Source of the DNA: Fimenecus sp051881435
GTDB taxonomy: Bacteria; Bacillota; Clostridia; Oscillospirales; Acutalibacteraceae
Direction of reading: 5' to 3'
Assembly: GCA_051881435.1 (NCBI GenBank)
Contig: JBJEPW010000045.1
Location: 1 to 64,000, forward strand
DNA length: 64,000 bases
Position 1 is the stretch's first letter; every line of letters starts with the position of its first letter. The notes beneath the pieces are model-generated. The model was not told the origin of the DNA and made no database searches. It saw nothing but the letters and a program-made list of their open reading frames with translations. The position numbers and the translations under genes are program-made. Below are positions 7,981-16,287 of this stretch, piece by piece.

Positions 7981-8899
7981 GCGAAGGATGTCAGCGGGTA
8001 AAATCGTAGCATTGATTATTTGCGTTTTGCTTTTCACCGTTTCATCAGGTTTTTTAATAAAGCATTTTGTTGATATACATAAAAATAAAGATACTTTTGA
8101 AAAGCTTTCACAACTCGTGCCGTCAAATGACAACAGCAACGGAGAAGAAGCACCCGATTACTCTAAACTTGTGGAAATGAATTCCGATTTTGTAGGTTGG
8201 ATAACGGTTCCTAATACATCCATAAATCACCCTGTTGTAAAGACCGCAAATAACGAATTCTATCTTAATCATAATTTTGATAAGGAAAGCGACCGCCGCG
8301 GCGCAATATTTATGGATTACCGCAACAATGCGACTGAGCTTGATTCAAATACAATACTTTACGGCCATAATTGTTATGATACAACCATGTTTTCAGACCT
8401 TGAGAAATATGAGAAAATTGATTTTTATAAAACTGCGCCCGTATTTGAATTTAATACGCTTGAGAAAAAGTATAAGTGGAAAATATACGGCGTATTTATA
8501 ACAAGTGCTTCTGAAAGCGAAGACAACGGATATGTTTTCTATTACAATACTCCGAATGTAGATGAAAATGATTTTGAAGGCTTTATAGAAGAAGTTAATA
8601 AGCGTCGGCTTTATACAACAGATGTAGATATTAACAGTGACGACAGGCTGATGATACTTTCAACCTGTGTGCGTAATCTCGATTTGAAAAACAAGGCAGG
8701 AACCACAACATACAGAGCCGACGGAAGAATAGTAATTCTTGCCCGCGCCGTAAGGGACGGAGAGAGTGCTGAGGTTAATACGGAAAAAGCGTATGTTAAT
8801 GAAAACCCAAAATATCCTCAGCTTTGGTATGATAAAAACGGTATTCAAAATCCGTATAAAAATGAAAAAGGCTGGTATCCTCAGGAGGTAATTCGGTAA
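7973..8899 (+). CDS. srtB: Class B sortase (first of tandem pair)
   Basis: A transpeptidase that would attach secreted proteins to the cell wall. One N-terminal membrane segment (about residues 10-30) is followed by a sortase fold with His132 in LYGHN, catalytic Cys232 in LSTC and a downstream Arg region; the order matches class B. A TTG at 7973 with GGTGG before it is the chosen start (308 residues); an ATG at 7988 has its only purine run directly abutting it. The C-terminus carries a tail NPKYPQLWYD...NPYK shared with the next gene. No obvious sorting-signal substrate is encoded in the window. Confidence 0.87.
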   Translation: MNKRRMSAGKIVALIICVLLFTVSSGFLIKHFVDIHKNKDTFEKLSQLVPSNDNSNGEEAPDYSKLVEMNSDFVGWITVPNTSINHPVVKTANNEFYLNHNFDKESDRRGAIFMDYRNNATELDSNTILYGHNCYDTTMFSDLEKYEKIDFYKTAPVFEFNTLEKKYKWKIYGVFITSASESEDNGYVFYYNTPNVDENDFEGFIEEVNKRRLYTTDVDINSDDRLMILSTCVRNLDLKNKAGTTTYRADGRIVILARAVRDGESAEVNTEKAYVNENPKYPQLWYDKNGIQNPYKNEKGWYPQEVIR

Positions 8900-10243
8900 A
8901 TGAACGGCAAAGAAAACAACAATGAAATACTCTCCTTCGAGGAGCTCCGTAAAAAGCTGGGTATGGATGATAATACACCGAAGCCTAAAAAGATTGAAAA
9001 AACTAATAAGGAAATGGGTGAAAAATCCGTCAATATCCAAGAAAGCGGTAAAGAAAATGATATTACGGAGCAAATCGAAAAGGCAATTGAAGAGCAGATA
9101 AATGCTGATGCAGTCGTGCCCGAAGGGAAAATAGTTATTGAAAACGGGAAAACCCTTCTTGATATTACAGATCAATACGTTTCAAATAAGCCTGATGCAA
9201 ATGAGGCCGAAGCGGAAAATAACAGTAAAACCGAAAAGAAAAAACAGGTTCGTACCTTTAACGAAATTTTTTCGGGATTTTTCGGGAATTTTGTACCAAA
9301 AAAGAAAGACGGTACGAAAGAGATTATCCGAAAAATAATAATGGATATTTCAATCATAGCCATAATAGGCTGTGTGATTGCGTTCGGTAATTTGTATCGC
9401 CAGCACCGTGCAGAGCTTAAACTCGAGGAAGAACTGAAAAACAAATTTATTGATACCTCAAGTTTTGATGAGAATCAGTATGTAGAGGCGTGGGAGGATG
9501 TTTTTGCAACATATCCGAATATGAATTTCCCGGAGGGAATGAATTTAAAATATGCTTATCTCTATGCCCTTAATCAGGATTTTGTGGGCTGGCTGAGAAT
9601 TGAGAATACAAATATGGATGTTCAGGTAGTGCAAAGTGACGATAACGATTATTATCTTCGCCGTGATTTTTACGGGAAGTCAAGTCGATACGGCTGTCCG
9701 TATATGGATTACAGAAATGACGCAAAGTATCTGAATGACAATACCGTTATTTACGGCCATCATATGACTGACGGATTGATGTTTTCAAATCTTGACAAAT
9801 TTAAAACTCTTGAAGGATATAAGGATTCTCCGATAATTAAGTTTGATACGCTTTACGAAACATATTATTTCAAGGTTTTCGCAGCCTTTATCACAAATGC
9901 TGAGGCTCAGGATGACAACGGTTATATTTTCAATTATTCTGTCACGGACTTTTTAACCGATGAAAGATTTAATAATTTTATTGCAGAAGTTGAAAAAAGA
10001 AGTATAATTGAAACAGGAGTAACCGTTCAGCCTGACGATAAGATACTCACCCTCGTCACTTGTTCTAATGAATTTAATGAAGCCCGTCTTGTGGTAATGG
10101 GCAGAATGGTTCGTGAAAACGAGGATATAGATGTAGATACAAGTTCCGCATCCCTTAATACATCGCCTAAATATCCGCAGGCGTGGTATGATGCAAAGGG
10201 TATGGTAAATCCCTATAAAGACGATGAGGACTGGACACCGTAA
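8900..10243 (+). CDS. Class B sortase with long N-terminal extension (second of pair)
   Basis: A 447-residue protein. Residues 1-145 are charged and probably cytoplasmic, a membrane segment lies around 150-165, and the rest is an extracellular sortase domain with His287 (IYGHH) and catalytic Cys388 (LVTC). It starts at the base after the preceding sortase stop, with AGGAGG inside that gene, so the two are translationally coupled. Its C-terminal tail (SPKYPQAWYD...NPYK) matches the first sortase. The extended Glu/Lys-rich N-terminus is unusual for sortases, which normally start just before the anchor, and could be a cytoplasmic docking segment (inference). Confidence 0.88.
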   Translation: MNGKENNNEILSFEELRKKLGMDDNTPKPKKIEKTNKEMGEKSVNIQESGKENDITEQIEKAIEEQINADAVVPEGKIVIENGKTLLDITDQYVSNKPDANEAEAENNSKTEKKKQVRTFNEIFSGFFGNFVPKKKDGTKEIIRKIIMDISIIAIIGCVIAFGNLYRQHRAELKLEEELKNKFIDTSSFDENQYVEAWEDVFATYPNMNFPEGMNLKYAYLYALNQDFVGWLRIENTNMDVQVVQSDDNDYYLRRDFYGKSSRYGCPYMDYRNDAKYLNDNTVIYGHHMTDGLMFSNLDKFKTLEGYKDSPIIKFDTLYETYYFKVFAAFITNAEAQDDNGYIFNYSVTDFLTDERFNNFIAEVEKRSIIETGVTVQPDDKILTLVTCSNEFNEARLVVMGRMVRENEDIDVDTSSASLNTSPKYPQAWYDAKGMVNPYKDDEDWTP

Positions 10244-10287
10244 AAAATAATTTTTAGTATATATTTGGGTTAAAGAGAGGTAAATTT

Positions 10288-12471
10288 ATGAAGGTAAGAC
10301 TGTTGTCATTGAATGTTGACAAGAATATGCCCTTTGCCAGATTTCAGGCAAGAGTAATCAGCAGTATTAAGTCATATTCAGATGACTCGCTGTCATTTGA
10401 GCATTTTGAAAATATGCGTGACTTGTTTTCCGCTTTGCAGGAGGCCTTGGAGAATGACGAGCTGATTATCACCGCTGTTGACAATAAGCATTATACAAAA
10501 TTAAAGCTTGCTATTATTCAGGCTCTTGAAACGGAGGTTCAGTACAATCCGTCAATACTCAATATGCTTGAATCCGATGAGGAAATGGACGATAATATTC
10601 GAAAGGACTTTTCCGCTTTTCCCGAGCCTGCAACCGTGTTTTTATCAAAGGACGGTCTGTATTCAGGCTTCGGAATAGAAAACGGCAGTCAGTATTTTGC
10701 GTTGCTTCCCATTGATAATGAGAGAATAAACCTTATATTGAGAAACGGTTTGGTACCGTTCCTCTCAAAACATCTCGGTTCGCCCGAAGAAAGTGATTTT
10801 CTTGGTGAATACAAGCATTTCGATAATGAAAAGGTTACAATCGCAGTACAAAGATTACTTGATACTGGCTCTGTTGCGGCAGTAAACGGCACACAGAACG
10901 CCGAAATACTCAAAAGCTGCGGCGACAGTGTGGAAAACTTCGATGATGTGTTCATCTTTACTCCTCATGTTGAGGATAAAGGCGATGTAAACGCAACCGA
11001 ATACGCGGCTCAGCTTGCAAAGGTAAGTCTTGATTTGTCTGCTGCCAATATCGGTGCGTCAATAAGCGATATATACACGGCAGGCGACTCAAATTATATT
11101 TGTATCGCTGTTGCAAACGATGAATCGGCAGTAGTGAGAAAGCTTTATATGTCAGAGGGTGAAACAGAGGACGCTTTTATTGAAAGTGCCGCAGTTGAGT
11201 TAATTGAGCTTGTGGGTGAAAAGGCAATGGGCGTTCAGAGCGTCGGTATCGAAATTACCGACGGTGCCGCATCGGAAAGTGAACCTGAAAAAAATGCAAA
11301 AAGCAAGAAAACCGTAGCGGTGACCTGTGGCGTATTGGGAATAATTATCGTACTTTGCGCAGTTTTGGGTGTTGTGTATAAGATGCAGGGCGAAAACGGT
11401 GCATTCGCACAAAAGATTAAAAGAATTTTCGGTACTGAGTCAACAACGCAGTCAGCACCGTCAACTACCAAACCTCAAACCACCGAAAGCACAACAGAAC
11501 CTGAGCCCGTTCAGAAACCTCTTATGAAATTATCCGAATTTATGGCCAATGAGATTGTTTCTCTTGAAATGCTTAAAAATTCAGAGGAAAACACAGAAGA
11601 AGAGTCATCGTCAACCGCCGAAAATGAGGAGAGCACTTCCTCAACTGCTCCGGAAACTGTTGAAGATAAAGGTGCACCTGAATTTATAACGGTTAACGGA
11701 GAAAAAATTCCCGCAAAAGAAGCTCTGGCGCGGTTCGTTATGACCGAGATGGGCGAGGGATATAATACAGAGGCAATTAAGGCGCAGACCGTTGTAATTT
11801 ATACATATTTGAAATACCGTGATACAAACTTTGTAATTGACGGCGTAGAAATCAGCGAAACTTACAATAATGAGGTTATGGAAGCTGTTGAAGCTGTTTT
11901 CGGCGAGTATTTGTCCTATAACGGCGAAGTTGCTCTCACACCTTATTTCGGTATTGCAGCTCGCAAAACTTCAAACGCTCAAACTGTATTTTCACAGTCC
12001 TATTCTTACCTCAGAGATATTGAGGTAACAGGAAATCCCGATACAAAGGCTGAAAATTACAAGGTAACAAAAGAATATACTCTCGGTGAAATGAAAGGAA
12101 TACTTTTAGCATACAACGGTAATCTTGCGCTTTCCGATGAGCCCGCAGGCTGGATATCTGTTGAAAGCCACGATGCGGCTGTTTCTTCAAGCATCGGATA
12201 TGTAACCAAGGTTAATGTGGGCGGCGTTGAAATGAGCGGCCTTGATTTCAAAACAAAGGTATTTTCTTCACAGCCCCTCGCTTCTCATTGCTTTACCGTA
12301 ACTTATGACAGCACAAGCACTACCTTTACTGTTACAACATACGGCGAAGGCCTGGGCGTTGGTATGAGTAAGACAGGCGCTAATTCACTTGCCGCTAACG
12401 GTACAAAATACAAGAAAATTCTTTCAACATATTTTAACGGAACAACATTAACCAAGGAGGAAAATGTATGA
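10288..12471 (+). CDS. Transmembrane protein with C-terminal SpoIID/LytB domain
   Basis: A 727-residue protein of unusual architecture. Residues 1-340 form a soluble, acidic domain I do not recognise, 342-365 is a single membrane helix, about 370-460 is a Thr/Ser/Glu/Pro-rich linker, and about 465-727 is a SpoIID-type domain. SpoIID enzymes are lytic transglycosylases acting on glycan strands stripped of stem peptides. The catalytic-type Glu is kept (E487 in VMTEMG, followed by EAIKAQTVVIYTY). The usual GHGVGMSQ motif reads GLGVGMSK here, losing the His and Gln. It sits between the sortases and galE, with an ATGA overlap to galE, so a cell-wall role in vegetative cells is plausible. Confidence 0.8.
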   Translation: MKVRLLSLNVDKNMPFARFQARVISSIKSYSDDSLSFEHFENMRDLFSALQEALENDELIITAVDNKHYTKLKLAIIQALETEVQYNPSILNMLESDEEMDDNIRKDFSAFPEPATVFLSKDGLYSGFGIENGSQYFALLPIDNERINLILRNGLVPFLSKHLGSPEESDFLGEYKHFDNEKVTIAVQRLLDTGSVAAVNGTQNAEILKSCGDSVENFDDVFIFTPHVEDKGDVNATEYAAQLAKVSLDLSAANIGASISDIYTAGDSNYICIAVANDESAVVRKLYMSEGETEDAFIESAAVELIELVGEKAMGVQSVGIEITDGAASESEPEKNAKSKKTVAVTCGVLGIIIVLCAVLGVVYKMQGENGAFAQKIKRIFGTESTTQSAPSTTKPQTTESTTEPEPVQKPLMKLSEFMANEIVSLEMLKNSEENTEEESSSTAENEESTSSTAPETVEDKGAPEFITVNGEKIPAKEALARFVMTEMGEGYNTEAIKAQTVVIYTYLKYRDTNFVIDGVEISETYNNEVMEAVEAVFGEYLSYNGEVALTPYFGIAARKTSNAQTVFSQSYSYLRDIEVTGNPDTKAENYKVTKEYTLGEMKGILLAYNGNLALSDEPAGWISVESHDAAVSSSIGYVTKVNVGGVEMSGLDFKTKVFSSQPLASHCFTVTYDSTSTTFTVTTYGEGLGVGMSKTGANSLAANGTKYKKILSTYFNGTTLTKEENV

Positions 12472-13487
12472 AAATTTTAGTTACGGGCGGAGCCGGATTT
12501 ATCGGCTCACACACATGCGTAGAGCTTTTAAATTCGGGATATGAAATTGTTGTTGTGGATAATCTCTACAATTCCAGCGAAAAATCGTTGGAGAGGGTCC
12601 GTGAGCTTACTGGCAAGGATTTTGCGTTTTACCCTTTTGATATCCGCGATAAAGATAATATGCGCAAGATTTTCAAAGAGCATAAGATTGACGCGTGTAT
12701 TCACTTTGCAGGTCTTAAAGCCGTAGGCGAAAGCTGTCAGAAACCCTTGGAGTATTATGACAACAACATCGGCGGAACCCTTGCTCTTTGCGAGGTTATG
12801 AGAGAATTCAACTGTAAAAAAATTGTTTTCAGTTCTTCTGCAACCGTTTACGGTATGAATAATATTTCTCCCTTGAAGGAAAATATGAAAACAGGCGGTA
12901 CTACCAATCCTTACGGTACCACAAAGTATATGATTGAAATCATTTTGGAGGATTTCCATAAGGCGGATCCCGATTGGGCTGTAACACTTCTCCGTTACTT
13001 CAATCCCATCGGCGCTCATAAGAGCGGCAGAATAGGCGAAAACCCCAACGGAATCCCAAATAATCTTATGCCTTATATTACACAGGTTGCAATCGGCAAG
13101 CGCCCGTATCTGAGCGTTTACGGCAACGATTACGATACCCATGACGGTACAGGCGTCAGAGATTATATCCATGTTGTAGATTTGGCGCTCGGTCATGTTA
13201 AGGCAGTTGAAAAAATCGTAAAAGATACTCCTGCCGTTAATGTCTATAATTTGGGCACAGGCAAGGGATACAGTGTGCTTGATGTTGTAAATGCCTTTGA
13301 GCAGGCATCGGGTCAGCATATTGAGTATAAAATTGTTGAAAGACGCCCCGGCGATATTGCAACCTGCTATTCGGATGCTTCAAAGGCATATAATGAGCTT
13401 GGTTGGAAAGCTGAGCGCGGACTTCTTGAAATGTGTGAGGATTCCTGGCGTTGGCAGAGTACTAACCCCAACGGTTTTGAGGAATAA
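12468..13487 (+). CDS. galE: UDP-glucose 4-epimerase
   Basis: A short-chain dehydrogenase-family epimerase interconverting UDP-glucose and UDP-galactose (or the GlcNAc forms), supplying sugars for envelope polymers. The Rossmann motif GGAGFIGSH lies at residues 7-15 and the catalytic pair is Y149/K153 (YGTTK). The length of 339 is normal. The start overlaps the previous stop as ATGA, with AAGGAGG before it, tying it to the sortase/SpoIID-like operon. No other Leloir genes are adjacent. Confidence 0.95.
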   Translation: MKILVTGGAGFIGSHTCVELLNSGYEIVVVDNLYNSSEKSLERVRELTGKDFAFYPFDIRDKDNMRKIFKEHKIDACIHFAGLKAVGESCQKPLEYYDNNIGGTLALCEVMREFNCKKIVFSSSATVYGMNNISPLKENMKTGGTTNPYGTTKYMIEIILEDFHKADPDWAVTLLRYFNPIGAHKSGRIGENPNGIPNNLMPYITQVAIGKRPYLSVYGNDYDTHDGTGVRDYIHVVDLALGHVKAVEKIVKDTPAVNVYNLGTGKGYSVLDVVNAFEQASGQHIEYKIVERRPGDIATCYSDASKAYNELGWKAERGLLEMCEDSWRWQSTNPNGFEE

Positions 13488-13505
13488 TACGAAAGGGTGT
13501 TATTT

Positions 13506-14078
13506 ATGAAGAAAAAGGGATTATTTATCGGTATCGGAGCTGTTTTGCTTGTTGTAATAATAATTGCGGCAAGCGCAGTTTCAACATATAACGGTATTGT
13601 TGCAAAGCAGGAAAAGGTTCAGAACACCGATTCACAGATTAAAACATATCTTCAACGCAGAGCAGATTTGATTCCCAATCTTGTCAATACGGTTAAGGGG
13701 TATGCCGCTCACGAGGAAGAGGTTTATACGGCGCTTGCAGATGCCCGCGCAAAGCTTAATTCAGCAGCTACACCCGCTGAATATGAGCAGGCAGAGCAGA
13801 GCTTTAATTCGGCACTTTCAAGGCTTCTTGTAGTGGTTGAAAATTATCCCGAACTCAAAGCAAATGAGAATTTCATTTATCTTCAAGATGAAATTGCAGG
13901 GTCCGAAAACAGAATATCAACAGCGCGTACGGATTATAATAATGCTGTTACGGAATATAACCAGGCGATAAGAAAATTCCCCGCAGTAATTTTTGCGGGA
14001 ATGTTCGGATTTGAAAAGGCAGAATATTTTGAGGCGGCACCTGAATCACAAACCGTTCCGTCAGTAAGTTTTGAATAA
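13506..14078 (+). CDS. lemA: LemA family protein
   Basis: A 190-residue membrane protein with one N-terminal helix (about 5-25) followed by the LemA helical bundle: VQNTDSQIKTYLQRRADLIPNL near residue 35, then KGYAAHEE and a C-terminal EYNQAIRKFP. LemA proteins have an extracytoplasmic helical domain of unclear function and are often coupled with TPM-domain proteins, as here. The ATG at 13506 follows GAAAGGG; a codon at 13497 is too close to that ribosome site. Ends just before the TPM gene. Confidence 0.93.
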   Translation: MKKKGLFIGIGAVLLVVIIIAASAVSTYNGIVAKQEKVQNTDSQIKTYLQRRADLIPNLVNTVKGYAAHEEEVYTALADARAKLNSAATPAEYEQAEQSFNSALSRLLVVVENYPELKANENFIYLQDEIAGSENRISTARTDYNNAVTEYNQAIRKFPAVIFAGMFGFEKAEYFEAAPESQTVPSVSFE

Positions 14079-14088
14079 TGTTAAGAAT

Positions 14089-14907
14089 ATGAAAAAGGTT
14101 TTTCAAAGCTTCTGCATTTTGACTGTTTTGTGCATTATTATGTCTTGCACAGCCTTTGCAATAGATTTGCCGAAGCCGACAAACGAATTTTTTGTCAATG
14201 ATTTCGCCGGCGTTATTGATGAAGAAACCGAAAACGATATTATGGCTATCGGAGCGAGTCTGTATAAACAGACAACTGCACAGGTCGTTGTTGTTACGGT
14301 GGATTCTCTGGACGGATATGATGTTGATGAATATGCCCTTGAACTGGGAAGAGAGTGGGGCGTAGGCGAAAAAGAGAAGAATAACGGCGTTGTTTTGCTT
14401 ATGGCTGTTTCCGAACGAAAGGTTACTATCCAGGTGGGATACGGTCTTGAAGGGCGGTTAACAGACGGTAAAACAGGCAGGATTCTTGATAACTACGCTG
14501 TTCCTTATCTTAAAGACAACGATTTTTCAAAAGGGCTCAGTGAGGCTTATAAAGCGATTGTAACCGAGGTTTATGCGGAATATGATGTTACGCCGCAGGT
14601 CGATTACGGTATTGATGAATATTCCGAGAAAACTTCCGATGCTGTTGATATGATTGTTTCGCTGATTATTGTCGCCGTTGTTCTGCTGATATTTTTCGGC
14701 GGAAGGCGCGGCAGAAGAAGATTTTTCTTCGGTCCGTTTTTCGGTGGATTCCACGGAGGCTTTCACGGCGGTTCAGGCGGGAACGATGACTTTTTCGGCG
14801 GCGGTTTTTCAGGCGGCAGTTCAGGCTCCGGCGGTTTTTCAGGCGGAGGAGGATTTTCCGGTGGCGGAGGCTCCTTCGGCGGCGGAGGTTCTTCAAGAGG
14901 CTTTTAA
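14089..14907 (+). CDS. TPM domain (YgcG-like) membrane protein with Gly-rich tail
   Basis: A 272-residue protein with a signal peptide ending in TAFA, a TPM domain (about 30-170; FVNDFAGVID, NNGVVLLMAV, YGLEGRLTDG), a membrane helix (about 190-205), an Arg-rich stop and a C-terminal low-complexity tail of repeated GGGGFSGG-like units ending SSRGF. TPM domains are extracytoplasmic and linked to membrane-protein assembly or phosphatase activity. Pairing with lemA is a conserved arrangement. The start is uncertain: the ATG at 14089 has only a weak ribosome site, and a TTG at 14071 overlapping lemA is possible. Confidence 0.9.
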   Translation: MKKVFQSFCILTVLCIIMSCTAFAIDLPKPTNEFFVNDFAGVIDEETENDIMAIGASLYKQTTAQVVVVTVDSLDGYDVDEYALELGREWGVGEKEKNNGVVLLMAVSERKVTIQVGYGLEGRLTDGKTGRILDNYAVPYLKDNDFSKGLSEAYKAIVTEVYAEYDVTPQVDYGIDEYSEKTSDAVDMIVSLIIVAVVLLIFFGGRRGRRRFFFGPFFGGFHGGFHGGSGGNDDFFGGGFSGGSSGSGGFSGGGGFSGGGGSFGGGGSSRGF

Positions 14908-14918
14908 GGAGGATGTTT

Positions 14919-15518
14919 ATGAGGGTATTTGATTTTGATAATACAATCTATGACGGCGAAAGCGGCATGGATTTGTTCCTTTATTTCTTTAAGAAAGACC
15001 CCAAAGGCTTGCTCAAATATACTCCCAAATTCTTTGAAGGCTTTGTAAAGTATAAGAGGGGTAAAATCACCATTGACGAGGTAATGGAGGATTACGGCGT
15101 AATTTTAAAAGAATACTGCGGTCAGGTTCAGGATGTTTTCGGCGAATTTGAGACGTTTTGGGATCAAAATATGGAAAAGGTAAAAAGCTTTTACTACGAA
15201 ATGCAGGACGAAAATGATATTATCGTTTCTGCCTGTCCGGTATGTCTTTTGAAAATTGCCTGTGACCGAATAGGAATAAAGAACTATATCGGCTCTGATG
15301 TTGACCCCATAAACGGTGAGATTAGAAGTGTCTGCTATAAAGATAAAAAGGTAGAAGCTTTCCGTGAAGCCTATGGCGATGCGGAAATTGATGAGTTTTA
15401 TACCGATTCCATGAGCGATAAGCCTATGATGGAAATTTCCAAAAATGTTTTTATGGTTGACGGTGATAAAATCACTCAAATAAAAAAAGACGGTAAAATG
15501 ATAAAAGTAAAAGAATAA
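14919..15518 (+). CDS. HAD superfamily phosphatase (subclass IB)
   Basis: A 199-residue haloacid dehalogenase-type hydrolase. Motif I is FDFDNTIYDG, giving nucleophile D5 and acid D7; motif II is in IIVSACP; the end has the FYTDSMSDKPMM motif IV acidic pair. This pattern matches HAD-IB proteins related to SerB, which hydrolyse small phosphate esters; the substrate cannot be told. The ATG at 14919 was preferred over 14913 because AAGGAGG ends directly before 14913. It is the last gene before rnpB. Confidence 0.88.
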   Translation: MRVFDFDNTIYDGESGMDLFLYFFKKDPKGLLKYTPKFFEGFVKYKRGKITIDEVMEDYGVILKEYCGQVQDVFGEFETFWDQNMEKVKSFYYEMQDENDIIVSACPVCLLKIACDRIGIKNYIGSDVDPINGEIRSVCYKDKKVEAFREAYGDAEIDEFYTDSMSDKPMMEISKNVFMVDGDKITQIKKDGKMIKVKE

Positions 15519-15531
15519 TTTAATAATTTTA

Positions 15532-15857
15532 TGAGCAGGTTGGGCAGTTGCGCAGAAATTTCTGTGAGGAAAGTCCGAGCATCATACAGCAGGGTAACGG
15601 CTAACAGCCGCCGAGGGTGACCTTAGGGAAAGTGCATAGAGAATAACCGCCGCTTTTTGCGGTAAGGGTGGAAAGGCGAGGTAAGAGCTCACCGGCGTTG
15701 CAGAGATGCAGCGGCCGAGCAAACCCTACCCGATGCAACATCGACAGGAGTTGTCAGCTGGGCAGATACTCCGAAGGATGGCTTCAGGTGTGCGGCAACG
15801 CACATCGCAGATAGATAATTGCCTTAAACGACAGAACTCGGCTTACAGACCTACTCA
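15532..15857 (+). ncRNA. rnpB: RNase P RNA (class A)
   Basis: The catalytic RNA of RNase P, which trims tRNA 5' ends. Conserved blocks: GAGGAAAGTCCG at about 15567, the ACAGNAGG-like region, the central AAACCCTACCC region, AACTCGGCTTACAG near the 3' end, and the closing P1 helix TGAGCAGG (15532) with CCTACTCA (15850-15857). It is followed by a strong terminator. The ends are set by P1 pairing and should be good to a few bases. Confidence 0.95.
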
Positions 15858-15866
15858 TATTTTATA

Positions 15867-15891
15867 AGACGGAGTTTATCCGTCTTTTTTT
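15867..15891 (+). terminator. Intrinsic terminator of rnpB
   Basis: AGACGGA-GTTTA-TCCGTCT followed by a run of seven T bases, directly after the P1 end of rnpB. Confidence 0.9.
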
Positions 15892-15942
15892 ATGTAATCA
15901 CCAAAAAGCTGATTATCCGTATAATGTGTTGAGGTGATTTTT

Positions 15943-16287
15943 ATGATTGACGCATTGGCAGGGACCGTTTTTGTGTGCTTAATTCTGCTGGGAACGGTTG
16001 CATTTTGCTATATTATTATGTTAAAATTACTTATACCGAAAACCGACAGTGATTATTACATATTTATTCCCTGTGATAAAAACACAAAAGATGTTCGGAA
16101 AAAAGCATACGGTATGAGATTGAAACTCAATCTTTTCAGCGACGGAATTTACGGAAAAATAGTAGTGCTGGATTCGGGAATAACCGAAGAAGAACGCGAA
16201 AGTCTTCTTGAAATCTGTAAAGAAAGCGACGGAATATATTTAGTCCCGAGGGAAAACATAAAGGATTTTTTGAATGGAAGAATTTGA
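15943..16287 (+). CDS. Small membrane-anchored hypothetical protein
   Basis: A 114-residue protein with one N-terminal membrane helix (about 5-28) and a small soluble domain that reads like an alpha/beta fold (KIVVLDSG, EEERESLLEICKE). I do not recognise a family with certainty. The ATG at 15943 has GAGGTG just upstream; a GTG at 15934 lies within that ribosome site. Its end overlaps the recD2 start by 14 bases, so the two are co-transcribed and probably coupled. Confidence 0.75.
   Translation: MIDALAGTVFVCLILLGTVAFCYIIMLKLLIPKTDSDYYIFIPCDKNTKDVRKKAYGMRLKLNLFSDGIYGKIVVLDSGITEEERESLLEICKESDGIYLVPRENIKDFLNGRI

Noticed and set aside
12528..13319. 263-codon minus-strand frame across galE
   Set aside because: Antisense to galE, no ribosome site, no domain.
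14744..14907. Collagen-like or glycine-rich structural protein in other frames
   Set aside because: The Gly/Phe/Ser repeats belong to the C-terminal tail of the TPM-domain protein; alternative frames are shadows of the repetitive DNA.
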